Below, one piece after another: positions 49,549 through 61,392 of a DNA stretch of 64,000 nucleotides. The notes beneath the pieces were generated by a model that was given only the letters and a program-made list of their open reading frames with translations, was not told the DNA's origin and did no database searches. Numbering within the stretch: the first letter of the stretch is position 1; the number at the start of each line of letters is the position of its first letter. The stretch spans positions 1,330,460-1,394,459 of the forward strand of contig VXAZ01018984.1 of assembly GCA_013399875.1 (NCBI GenBank), in the 5' to 3' direction. The stretch comes from Gymnorhina tibicen (Eukaryota; Chordata; Aves; Passeriformes; Artamidae). The position numbers and the translations under genes were made by a program.

Positions 49549-49645
49549 CCCACCTCGTGGGATGATAAAGAGGTTGCTTGATTAATATTCATAAGGTGTT
49601 TTAAAATAATAAAGTGATCTATAAGTGATAAATATTATTGCACTG
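49549..49645 (+). mobile_element. MIR / CORE-SINE 3' fragment
   Basis: CCACCTCGTGGGATGATAAAGAGGTTGCTTGATTAATATT is followed by CATAAGGTGTTTTAAAATAA, then AAAGTGATCTATAAGTGATAAATATTATTG. This follows the 3' half of an amniote MIR: ACCTCACAGGGTTGTTGTGAGG, TTAATTAATGTTTGTAAAGTGCTTTGA, then GGCGCTATATAAGTGCAAAGTATTATT. The head is missing. Confidence 0.6.
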
Positions 49646-52600
49646 TACTAAATCTCATCACTCCAGTTGGTCTGTGTCCCGCAAGCCTCCCACACAGAAG
49701 TTGTTCTCCTTGGAATGTGCTTTTCAGCCCTCTGCATCCATTGAGGGCTCAGTGGCAGCATGGTACAATGATCAAGGATGTTCCAATTCCAGACTTTGCT
49801 CCTAACCACACTGTAGAGTAGCAATTACATCACTATAGAGAGAAAGCTCTCATCAATAAAAAGAAAACTGCAGATATGACCTGTTGTTCAGTTCAATAGT
49901 GTTAACTGCTGTTCAGGAGTAAAGGGAGGAGTAAACGGGTTTCAGCTGAAAAATCATCCTGTCACATTGCATTAGGAAGGTTTCCACCTTTAATCATGTG
50001 TCAGGTATTTTGCAGCAAAGCTTTGCTGCTTACCAGAAAATCTATTTTTATTTCCCCAACAGCAGAGCAAATCAGGCTTGGGTTTTATCCCTCCTGCATT
50101 ATTAGAAATCATGCTTTCAAGGTAATGAAAATCATGAAGAACAAATTATTTTTTCATTGATATCTATTCAGGTGAAATGCTGCTGTTGGGGTGCCAATAG
50201 ATAAGGCAAGTCCATCAGGACATCCATTGCAGGTGTGCAAGAAAGAACATGGTTCTTTCTAAATTATCCACAATACGACAGACATTTCAATCATGGCCAC
50301 TCAGAGAAGGTGGAAAACAAAAGACAGGAAGAGAAGTAAGTCTCCAGAATTTTCCATTACTCTAACTCTCTTCTGTTGACTCTTAAAGTCCCTTCAAGGA
50401 AGAGAGACCTAAACCTGCATTCGTGATTGAAGAGAAGAATTAGAAAAAGAAGCGTCACAAGTGACGTCCACCTACCCTTCGATGGGACATCAGGCCAGCT
50501 GAGGAAGGCACTGAGCTGTTAGGTAGAACCTGCCAATATGCCAATTCTCTTTCCAGACACTTTTGCCTTCATTAGCTACTGTACATGCTTATACTGTACC
50601 AGGTTTAGTTTTACAATCTTTAGTTAGAAAGGCTGATTATTTTTCTCTTTTACATAGAGGGGGAAAAAGCGCTCCTGTTTACTCTTTTGAAAGTCACTTT
50701 CTTATCGAAATGCTGAATTTCCGTTATCATAACTATACTCAGTGTAAACAGGAAACATTTGCACTTTAAATCAGGCTATCATATAAAAGTAGAAGGTATT
50801 TCAGTGGGAGAATTTCGGAGATGGTACTAGGAAATTGTGACAGGAATGAGGGGGGTTTGGTTTGAGCAGTTTATTGCTTCTGGTAGACACCCCAACAGTG
50901 AAATTAGCGCAAAATACTTGAAATCGTTATTATAATGGAAGAACTGTAAAAACCGTATCCAGTTGGAGAGAAAAGAAATTCTAAAGATGTTCAAAAGTTG
51001 CTCATTTCATTTGTTGGTGAGTAGCATATTTCTCTTAGATGGCTTTGTGTGTTTAAGGGTTCAAATATATCAGCCTTGCATTAGAGTGATGTCTAATGAA
51101 GTTGGAAAATGGTGCAGCTCCAGATTGTTCTCTGCTCTGCATCACTGTCTTCCCTGGTGATCATAACAACATATACAATAATAGCATCAGTCTTTAATTT
51201 TGAATTAGCAGAAAAAAATTCGTGCCAAAAGGAGATAATGTTGATTTTCTGCTGGGCTTCAAGTGGCAAAATGTGAAATGATTATTACAGAGGTTGATTA
51301 GGAAAACAGGCCTTGCTTTAGAGGGACAGGTCCCCAACGCTGTTGCCTTAATGAAATCTGATAATCTTGAGGAAAACTCCCAGATTTTCCAGTAAGAAGG
51401 TGCTAAAAATATATTTATTAATGGTCTTTAGAAAAATGTTAACTTCACATTTTATATACCATTACCTCATTCACATCTCAATCACACCAACTCTCTGAAC
51501 TGTTCAGAAAATAAATGTTAGCCCATTAGTTATTTTCACAATTCTTTTTACTTGCTAGGTAGGGAATTCCTCAATTTCAAATTCAGGAGTCTTTTCATCT
51601 GTAATACATAGCAGTTTTTAAAAGAAAAATTAGTAAAACTATCCATTTCAAGAGTATTCCAGAATTTACCTATGACAGAAAATTTCAGGACTCCAAGTTA
51701 ATTTCAGTTTTAGAACCCTTTTTAGGAAGATAGTCCTTATCCGTAGTAATCTTGAAACTTTTTGTTGGCCGCTTTAAATCAGGGTTCTTTATGCTGCAGG
51801 ATACCCAATCTGCTATGAACATAGGGCATAAGGGATAATAGTAAAAATATACCTTTGAAATTGCCTTTGCAAGTAGAGTGAAAGCCAGGATATACTCAGA
51901 TTCTACTCTTGAGAGATTTTGGCTTCACTGGTCACCATTATAATATGCTTTAGAAAACCTGCAAGTTTGGTTCACTTCCATTTGGCTCTGTCTCTTATGT
52001 TTCTAGATAAACATTCATGCCTTTACTCCCACTGCAAATGTGAAGAGAGTAAAGTTTTAGTAAATTATCAACTATAATTTATATAAAATTTGAAAGGTGC
52101 TTCAGATTTCTGCTGACATCTGAGAGCTAATCTGGAAGTAGAGATCTCAACATGCTGTGCATATGAGCAGAAGGGCCTGTTTGTATTCCTGCCTAGTACC
52201 TGTTCTTTTCCAGATTCCCTTGAAAGGAACTGGATAGAAATGTTCCCATTCCTACATCTTACAGAAGCACATTTGAATTCCACTGTAATAATGACCAAAT
52301 TAAGCTTTTCCATACTGATGCTGGGAATGGATTTCCTGAAGAAACAGAGATAAAAATAGTTTTAAATTTGCACAAGCTTTTGCTTACCCTAACAACAGTC
52401 AGGTGAAATAAGACGTCAGAAAGTTCAGAACCAGGAACACAAAACCAGCAAATGACTTTACTACAGTGCAAGTGTTTAGCAATGTTAAAATATTCTTTAA
52501 AACTTTTTTGTTATATTATTTCAGGAGGTTGCAGGGTCAAAAATAAGAATTTTTAGCAGGTTGGAATATCAGGACGTATTTTTAAAATCCCTTTGACATA

Positions 52601-55209
52601 TTACTGTTTTTATTGCACACAGCACGGTAATGGCTTGCTGCCAGTCAGACAGGTTCTGCTTGCTTTATTTACACATTGAGGTCAATGAAATTCTGAAGTA
52701 GGATTACTCATTTGTGCCTAACAATTTTAGATTTGCTGGTGAAATGACCTCTGGTTGTCAGCAGGATTGTCTTAAACCAAAGATCCTGAGTCTGTGCTAC
52801 TCAAGTTACGGGAGTTATGAGTACAATGGTGATGAAAACATCTTTGGTAGATCTTCAAACACTTCAGTTTGCTTAAAGAGTATGGGTTATTATGAAAAAA
52901 TTATATTGCCTACAGCATGTACTAGTGTTGATGAGATTTTAATGCCCTTCTTTCCATTTCTTGAACCCCAGCTTGTGGTTATGAGCGGTCAAGCATCTTG
53001 CATTGCCTGACTGTGGCTCCAAGCTCCAACCTTGGAGTGACTTCAGATCATTTCGTGACTCTTGTCTGTCTTTTCTACCTTTGTTCCAAGATTAGTCAGC
53101 ATACAATAGGAAACACAAATTTTAGATCACTTCTCTAATTCCCAGTCTTGGGTTTGGTAGTTCCCTAACATGTGGGTTAGATGTTAGGAACCCAAGAGAA
53201 CCCAGTGCATTTTTTTCTGCATACCACAAAGGTTTTCCCTTCACTGTTTAACCATGCAAGGTAAATTGCTTCCCTTTCAGAGCTGGGTTAACATAAAATG
53301 TATATTAGCCTGAAAGAAAGAAATTACTTAATGTAATTCTATAGCTACAGTCTTTGTCATACTCAGAGGCTTGCTATTTACACATCCAATTGTATAACCA
53401 ATTGTTCCCATGATCCTCGGCATTTAAGAATAATGTTTCCATGGTAATCTTAGATTCTGTAAATGCTTGTCATTCTCTAAATGGATAGCTCTAAATAAAT
53501 AAGTCATCAGTTAATCTAGTAGCCAGAATACTCTTTATCGGCTTAAAAAGCTGAAATATACCTCTGTCGTAAAAAGAGACCAGTTTGTTCAGCCGTAATA
53601 AGTTCACAATCTGCAGAATCATGACCCTACTGATAGTGTTAACAAAAGCTTGCTCCTTAATTATCTGCCTTGCATTCAGCTGCTGTTTCCCTCCTAAACT
53701 CAATTATAATTCTAATAGCAGCTGTGCTGCCATTGTTTGTTGCAATTCATTTTAAGGAACTTTGATTGGATGTCATTGGTCTTTTTGACTAAATGTGCAA
53801 GGTTCAAAGTATCCACTGCCACTAATAGCCCTCATCTCATCTCAAGATTATACTAATTATTTACATAATTATATATTATACATTATAGAGCTATTATGTA
53901 TTATTTCTAAATGATAGTTCTCCATCAAAGATGTTGAACAAAAGAATATATATATAGTTTTATTGTCCTTACACATATTTCAGTGTTGATGGAGATATAC
54001 TTATGATTACTCTCTGTTTCTGTGTTAGCCAATAATTGAAGTATCCTTCCAGTGCACTGCAAATTTATTAGAGCATTCAGGAGTCTCTACTGCTTTCAAT
54101 TTTGACTCCTCATTTATTATTTTTTCTGTACATCTATGTCAGTGCAATTGATGTGATAAGCAATTACTTTTACAGGAACAAAAATGTCCTCATATGTCCT
54201 TCAAGTTTTGAGGTCTTATTATATGATAAATCTGAGTTTGATGCAATAATTGCAACAGCTAGTGGAAATGCACTTCATAATTGCCACTTAAGCAATTGTA
54301 AAAAGCCAGCACATCTCTAGCGTAATATAAGAGTTTATATGATGGGTTATTTCAGCTCATTTATATAAAAGGAGACAAAAATAAATTAAGAAATTGCTGC
54401 AGGTCTTGGATTTTGGATTGGATTCCATGTGTAGAGCTAGATCTATTGACTTGATATCACTACTACAAATACAACTTTATTTCAGGATAACTTATATATG
54501 TCAAGTAAAATAAAGTAGTAAAAAAAATGAAAAGTTGGTTATCTTAAGAACATGCTATCTGTTTCAATACAGAACAGAATTTACTTGGTGTTTATGAAAT
54601 GAAGTGACTTGAAGTGACGGTTTTATTCTGAGGACCCTGGAATCCTGAAGCTGGGTTTGACCACATCTACCAGAAAGACAAGACCATGAATTCTGCCTTC
54701 TTATCATGGAATATGATCAAGGTCACCTACATGTATGTGGGGCAGCAAATGGCTTGTTGCCTGCCAAAAACTCCAGACTGTCAGTGCATTAAATCATGAG
54801 GGCATTTTTGTTTGTATGTTCTTTGGTATCTAATATTTGAAATGCCACCAAAAAAACTCCACCAACAAGTCTGCAAAGCATTAAAAGGACCCTGTCGGAG
54901 CTGCAAAGGCAAGAGATCTGTAGTTTGCACATCAGCTGCACTGCATGTGCAAATTGGCCTCTACCTATAGACACAGAGTAATGGTCTTCAGTTGCACAAT
55001 CATGTGTATCTCTGCGAGAAATTGCTGCCCCATCCAGTACAAGAGATTCAGGGTTCTCAGTGAAAGAGATTGCAGCCAGGACTCCTCCATTTTGCTGCAG
55101 AAGCTGGAAGGTATGCAGCAAATGATGATGAGAATTGCAGGGAGAGAATGGTTACTCAGAGTGTTCAAAAATTGCCCACAGCAGCTCCACAGAATTTCTT
55201 TTTGCTGAT
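49646..55209. other. Long noncoding stretch, nothing recognised
   Basis: AT-rich sequence with unrecognised frames up to 110 codons (54789-55121 minus, overlapped by plus-strand frames). A small palindrome, CGTCAC-AA-GTGACG, occurs at 50453-50466 and is followed by TGACGTC. Highly AT-rich DNA lies at 53860-53960. Confidence 0.5.
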
Positions 55210-55335
55210 AGTTCATTTATGTAAAAGTGTTTTCAGAGGTATTCAGTATTTTTGGATGCCTGACTTGGGATCATGATGACTGATATGCAGAAATGCTGAG
55301 GATTCAGAGCTACAAGTGATACTTAGATTTCTGTT
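55210..55335. repeat. Possible eroded amniote palindromic repeat
   Basis: TTTTCAGAGGT, TTTTTGGATGCCTGACTTGGGATC, then ACTGATATGCAGAAATGCTGAGGATTCAGAGCT resembles, in order, an old reptile and bird repeat with TTTTTGGGTGCCCAACTTGAGACACC, TGATTTTCAGAAAGTGCTGAGCACTCAG and TTTTCAGAGGTGCTGAG motifs. Divergence is high and the name is unknown to me. Confidence 0.35.
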
Positions 55336-55629
55336 GCAGCTTGAAGCTTGTGTTTCAGGCATACAAAATATTAGTAGAATTCCAAACACACTGAAGATGA
55401 GATCCAAGATGTCAGAGAGCTGGAATGCACAGTTCATTGATGCCCTCATCCTTAAACTTTTCTGGTCAGATTTTAAAATGTACTTATTTGCATGGCTAGT
55501 GATGGGCACAGTCTCATGGAAGAAAATACAAAAGCCCCCTTGTGCTGTAAATGAAGTGTTTTAGCACTTTTGGGAAAACTATTAGGCTCCTTCATGTATT
55601 TTTGGGTACTTATTTAACTGTGAAAAATC

Positions 55630-55760
55630 TGATCCTCAGTGCCTTAGCTCCTAAGCAGTAAAATGGCAGTCATAAAACCTATTCCTCCCAGAGGCTTTCA
55701 CAAAGGTAAGTTTTTTAATGTCTCTGAACATCTGATATTTTCCTGATGAGTCCCATGAAG
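55630..55760 (+). mobile_element. MIR-like SINE fragment
   Basis: CTGATCCTCAGTGCCTTAGC, GTAAAATGGCAGTCATAAAACCTATTCCTCCCAGAGG, then TTTTTTAATGTCTCTGAACATCTGA follows the MIR order of a CCTCAGTTTCCCCATCTGTAAAATGGGGATAATAATACCTACC-like box, CACAGGG, then TTAATGTTTGTAAAGTGCTTTGAGA. It contains an AAAG|GTAAGT donor-like word that derives from the element. Confidence 0.5.
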
Positions 55761-57492
55761 AAGGAGGAAATTGCTAATTCTGTCTTCGGCTCGGAGCATG
55801 AGTACTGTATGGTAATCAATCCTAGGAAAACACTGATAAAGGAGAAAAAAATCCCGAATAACTGCTCATGAGGTGAACACCATCAGTTTGGTGCAGTGAG
55901 GGAGACAGGACTGTGAAATTAAGGACTGTCCCATAATGCATATGCAAAAGGAGTCCTAATGCTTGAACAGTACTTGACTTGGAACCCTAGTATTGACATG
56001 AGAATACAGTTCTACGTGCAGTATTCCACAAAGTTTTGGTTGACAGTTGTTTGGGAAAATACATATAACTTACAGCTCTGCCACCTGTTATTAATAGATT
56101 TTTCCTAAACCAGAGGGAATACAAGCTTTATTGCACCCCAGGCTCTCATATGTCTATATTAGGGGAGTGATTAATATGCTTTTTCTTTTTTCCAGAGTTG
56201 GCTACCAAATACTTACAATTGAAGTCTTCTGGAAAACAAATATGAATCTCGTTAATGAGACAAGGCTGCCATGTTGATGAAAACAAATGTAAAGTTTATT
56301 CTACCAGAGTTTCAAAAGCACAATCCATTTAGAGGAGTATTGTATATCTGTTCCAACTATCTCATTGTATGAAATATAAAAATGTATTTTAGTTGCACAT
56401 TGCATGTCACACATTATCCAAACTTTAATCATGGTTTAAGATTTAAAGAGTAATTTTCATAAGGGAAAAAACCTACCTTTTTAGTGTGAAATCTGTGTTC
56501 CCTGCCTTTTCTCTTTTACCTATGTTCTTGGTATCTCTTCGTAACTAGAGTTCTGGTTTGAAGTTGGAAAATTCTGTGGATTTCCTTAGATTTCTGTTCC
56601 AGTGCTCTCAGGAATTTTTTTTTTCTCGAGTCCTTCATCCTCTGAATATATTTCTAAATACTTGCAGAAGGCAGCAATATGTGGCATTCAGGATCATTTT
56701 AGTGTTATTTCTCCTGCTTCATTGCCCAGTGGATCAGGAAGGGCTAGCAGTTGTACTGTGCTGCTCCATTTTGAAGCAAAAGCTTTGAAAGATCCTGGTT
56801 TTGCCCTGTAGATAAACATTTAAAAGTAATTTAAAATTAGCTGAAGAATCTGTTTGGTTCCACAGATTGTTTACATTCTGACTTGAAAAACTGAAGGAAA
56901 AGAAACAGAAGGAAGCAAAATAAAACCCCAGGCTACACCATTAATGCCACTTTTATGATTTCAGCCTAACCTGCATCTGCTTTTCTTGCATGTTTTTCAA
57001 ATTAGCTTGGATCCCTCTTACATTCCTGTTTACATTTCTTTTTAATATATCTTTCTGATTCAATATTTTTCCTCCTATTTACAAATTAAATGCAAGGTGG
57101 CATGTGGTGTGAGGTGCCAGATGTGGGTTGCTTTCCTGCCTCTGAAGCAAACAGCACATGGAATAAGTGCAAGTATTGGAGAAAAAGGGCAATACCTTGT
57201 ATGTGATTGGAATCAGAGTTCAGAAAAATATTCAGAAGAAAACCTGGGCTTTCTACTAGCAAGGGCATAATATTTTAAGAAAAAATAAAATATAGGATGA
57301 GAATGATTATAAAATTCAAAAAAGTGAGCAACAATGGATAATTTTTTTTTCTAATACAAGACTGTATAGTTTTCAAAACAGATGCAGCACTAATGGTAAG
57401 CAAATCAATCATGCATTCTTGTGGATTTTGTATTATTGGTCTTTCTAATCAGCTGTAACCATTCTAGCTGACTATTTTATATTCTATTAAAA

Positions 57493-57522
57493 ATATTATT
57501 TATTATTATTGCTATTATTATT
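57493..57522 (+). repeat. (ATT)n microsatellite, interrupted
   Basis: ATTATTTATTATTATT, a GCT interruption and ATTATTATT. A trinucleotide repeat in noncoding DNA. Confidence 0.85.
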
Positions 57523-58215
57523 AAACATACATACCTCTGCACTTCTTTAGGTATTCTCATTGAATACAGGATGGCTAACAGAAGTGAAGTCTTCAAAAAG
57601 AGTTATAGCAACTGAAAGGCTTCTGAATAGCAGTAAGATGTAATGTGAGTAAAACATGCTGCTGTGACTTTTATGGTCAGGTGATATAGACCTGATTCCA
57701 GTAGTAGAAAACATTTATATTTTATAGAATTACAGAGGAAATGCTCTACTTCTTGCAAAGAGAACACTCACTCACTGCTTGTGGAATGGGGTGAAAGACA
57801 TTGAGTTAGCAGCAGCATGATTCTCCCTGGTAAAATTTGTACTTTTTATGGCTTTAATAGGTTTCTGTGTTCTTTCTGGTTTGTGATATCGCTTATGCCT
57901 GGAATTATCTGCCTCACTTGCTTTTAAGAAGAAGAAAACGTTTTTCCTTCCATCAGTCTGAAAAAGGTAGTCTCCATATGAGCTTTTCCACCATATATCC
58001 TGTCAAGATTTAGGATCTCAGTCCCCAGTCCAGGCTGTGTACCTACATACAGAACTCAAATGTGGCAAATACAGAAATATAATCTATGCCAGAAATTGAG
58101 CTATCAGTACTGAAGAAGCAAAACTAAAATAGTTTGTCTGATTGCTGATAAAATGCCATGTATGTTCAGGTAAAGAAGGGGATTTAAAAATTAGGGGAGT
58201 TTAACTTTTGGCTTT

Positions 58216-58234
58216 TATATATATATATATATAT
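58216..58234 (+). repeat. (TA)n microsatellite
   Basis: Nineteen bases of uninterrupted alternating T and A, long enough to be length-polymorphic. Confidence 0.9.
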
Positions 58235-61232
58235 TTACTAAATGGATAAAATGACTTATTTTCTGGAACTTTGTGATATATTCTGGAAAGATGAATTCAT
58301 TATTAATCTAAGTACTTTAGGACTAAATTGAACAGGGAATGATTTTGTTTTGTGTTTTTCCTGTTAAAACCTGTCTGTTCTAAGTATTTCTGTGTTTTCT
58401 GGTTTCTAGTTCCCATGTCCTGTGGGATGAAAGAGGAATCTATTTTTATTGTTGGATTTTCAAAGTGAGGAACTTCTTGCAATTTTTAGGGACATGACCT
58501 TCCTAAGACATGACAAATCAAAACTTCCCAATGTGTTCTTAAACTGTTTTTTGTTACTGTTGGAAACCTAATCCCTATATAGGAATATTCCATATTCCAC
58601 ATTCCACATCTGAGTGTGATGGGTCTATGATCCATCTTCTATTATATGTTGTGAGTATTTTTGTGTACTCAGCATGTAATTTAACCTGGAAAAATGCAAG
58701 GGGGTTCAATGTAAAATATCTGAAGGGTATAAAGGGTCATTAACAAAATGTAGGTTTCCCATGCAAGTGGTGGGGAGAAATGAGGAATTGGACTGGTAGA
58801 CTGTTGCTCCTGAAATCTGGTAAAAGTGATTATTGTACTTGCTGGTACGTGTGAAAGTGTCTTAAAGTGTTGAGTGATAACAATAGCATAGAACAGGAGA
58901 CCCATGTTCAATAATATTTATATCGTAGACAGGTTTTGTCTTTGCCAATTCTTATTTCTGTTGTTCATCACCACATTTCACATGCCTTTGTAGCAGGTTG
59001 CAAACTGACTGCTTTCCTAGCTAACTTGGCAATTCAAATTTGAAGTCTCTGTTCTGTAATTCCTCTAGTAGGTTGCCTGGTTTTTATGTTTTTCTCTTCA
59101 GAATAGGTAATATGGTTTGTAGTTTTCCAGCTCTGGGACCTTGGCTTTTCTCCATTGGTTCTGAAGAATAATAGCTGGTGACTCCAACACTGTTTCTGCA
59201 AGTTCCATTAGCACTCTGGGATGTGTTCCATCTGATCTCTGTGAATTTTCTTTTGTTGCAAAAAACATATTGTACGTTAAAAGATCGGTTATTGCATTAC
59301 TGAAGAAAGTCTGGGTAAATCTCTTCTGATGGATTATTTAGGAAGAAAGCTAGGAATGTGTGTATTAGTGTCTAGATGGCAAAGAGGGAGCTGGATTTAC
59401 AAGGCACAATGGAAATGCAGGGACAGAAATGTAAAATATCTCAACACCAGCTCAGCAGAACCAGAACCACCTTCACCAGTTCACCAGAACTCATGAAGGG
59501 TACCTTTGGGGATGCTGCACACATATGAATTGTCTATATTATTAATAACTCTTAGTTAAAATTGTAATAGTGACAAAAAAAAAAAGATTTAAAAAATTCT
59601 TTCTGTCAAATTGAAAGTGCTTATTGTTTATAAACCTGACCCTTCCCTAGTACATCTGTTTGATTAATTCTGCATCTTCATCTTGAAGTCAAGTTTCGAT
59701 GAACTTTGTGGTCCTTTCTCCTTGTCATGTGTTATGTACATTTAATTATGATATCGGAGATCAATGATCCTTACATTTATTTGCCTAGACTATATCACTC
59801 GGTGACAAGGTTTTGAAATGCTTTTTTAGCAGTTTTGCCCTTCAGCTGTAAATTGTGATTCTGTATTTCTTCATTAATGATCTTGGAGTGCTTACATAAC
59901 TACTTAAGAGAAAATATTAAATGTAAGATGGTTCCATTAATTTAAGAGCAGGGACATTCTATTTAGACTCCCTTTCCTTGCTCAAGGAGTAAAGCATTTT
60001 TCATTTTGATAAATGATTTGCCTTGTTATAACTTTTTTAACTAATGGATAGAGAAAAAAAACCCTGTTAAATAAAAATGATATGACAAAAAAGTGTGACA
60101 TTCACTTTATTTTATACAGAAATGAATGTAACGCAAAGTGGTTTTATTGAACTGTAACAGCAAAACATTGGAAGTTCAGCACTGAATTGGCCTTGAAATT
60201 TATTTTTTAGTAATAAAGATCCTTTTTACTCCAGATGTAGGTTCAGATATAGCCCAGTTACAGACCTATACCACTAGGAGTGCAGCGCTAAAAGGAACTG
60301 GGTTCACTCTCCTTTTCTAAAGGGTGCTTCAGGGGTTTGAGCACCAGTATCACTGTCTTGGCTGTGTGTTGCAGTTGGATGTTAATCAGACAGGGAAACG
60401 ACCTCCCCTCTCACCTCTGACATGCTTCTGGAGAGGTTATTCTAGCTGACAAAAAGGTCGTAGCCAGAAATTTACATTGTTTTTACCGTTCTTGTGGTCA
60501 GGTGCTATTGTTTCCAAGGAAGTGAACCTTCCATAGGTGAGAGCCAAAGCTCCTTGGTCTCATGAGGTCTCAGGCATCCTGAGTGCAGAAGTACACATGT
60601 GAGGTACACTTACAGGGGCAGACTCCTTTAGGAACTCCTTTATTTTGTCCCATTTTTAGAAATAAGTCGTGATCAGCAGCCATCAAAGATCTTTTTTTGT
60701 GCTTTTTTTTCATAATGTTCTGTTAACAAATATTTCATTTAACCAAATAATTTAATGGTCTGGCTTCATATATGTTACAGATTGTTATCAATAAGCAGTA
60801 ACTATCAAGACTGAGATTTTCAAAGGGTCTGAAGAATAATTGCACATTAATCTCCCATTAAGTTCTGAATGCTTTTAAAATTTTAGTCATGCTTATAACT
60901 GGACTCTACTCAGAAAAGATTGAATCATATTATTTAGCGAGTGTCATCTGCATGTTGAACTAGCTGAAGTATTAGAACAGTAATCAATTAAATCTATCCT
61001 TTCTAGACACCTTAATACTGTTTTTAATCACATCCAGCAGCTCCACAACTTATAACCCTACCTATACCTCAACCTTTTAACTTGCTGAAGCTCCCAGTTC
61101 TACCTAATGTGTTTCACTTACATAATAAAAGTAAATCTATCTGTACAGGTTATTACTGTGAATGTCAATTGCATTTATATGTATATCAGAGGAAAGGTAT
61201 TGGTCATTATACATTTTTTTCCTATTTTTCAG

Positions 61233-61392
61233 CTTCAGCTGCTGCTATAGGAAGCATCAAAAAGCATCAAGCATTTGAAATGGCTTTCACATTATTTCTT
61301 TTTCTTGCTGCAAAACTGAAGAACCTGATTAAAGTGCTGCTACTGTGGGTGCACCCTCTCATGGATGGAAAAAAATGGATGCAAGATATTAG
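61233..61392 (+). other. Weak candidate exon (unrecognised product)
   Basis: A strong pyrimidine tract (TTTTTTTCCTATTTTTCAG) precedes 61233, and ATTAG|GTAAAA forms a moderate donor at 61393. The 160 bases are open in one frame, entered with one base of a split codon and left after two. They would encode about 53 residues with a hydrophobic middle (FTLFLFLAAKLKNLIKVLLL). The frame is open from 61082, well upstream of the acceptor. The hydrophobic character is common in translated T-rich DNA, so this is probably chance. Confidence 0.15.

Larger units (their letters stand above)
55761..61232. other. Long noncoding stretch with microsatellites
   Basis: No gene recognised; frames do not exceed 76 codons. 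The (ATT)n and (TA)n runs are listed separately. An A11 run lies at about 59574-59584. The part 60230-60640 is less AT-rich than its flanks but matches nothing I know. Confidence 0.5.

Noticed and set aside
54789..55208. 110-codon minus-strand and 87-codon plus-strand frames
   Set aside because: They overlap in opposite strands, have no known similarity, and lie next to an eroded repeat.
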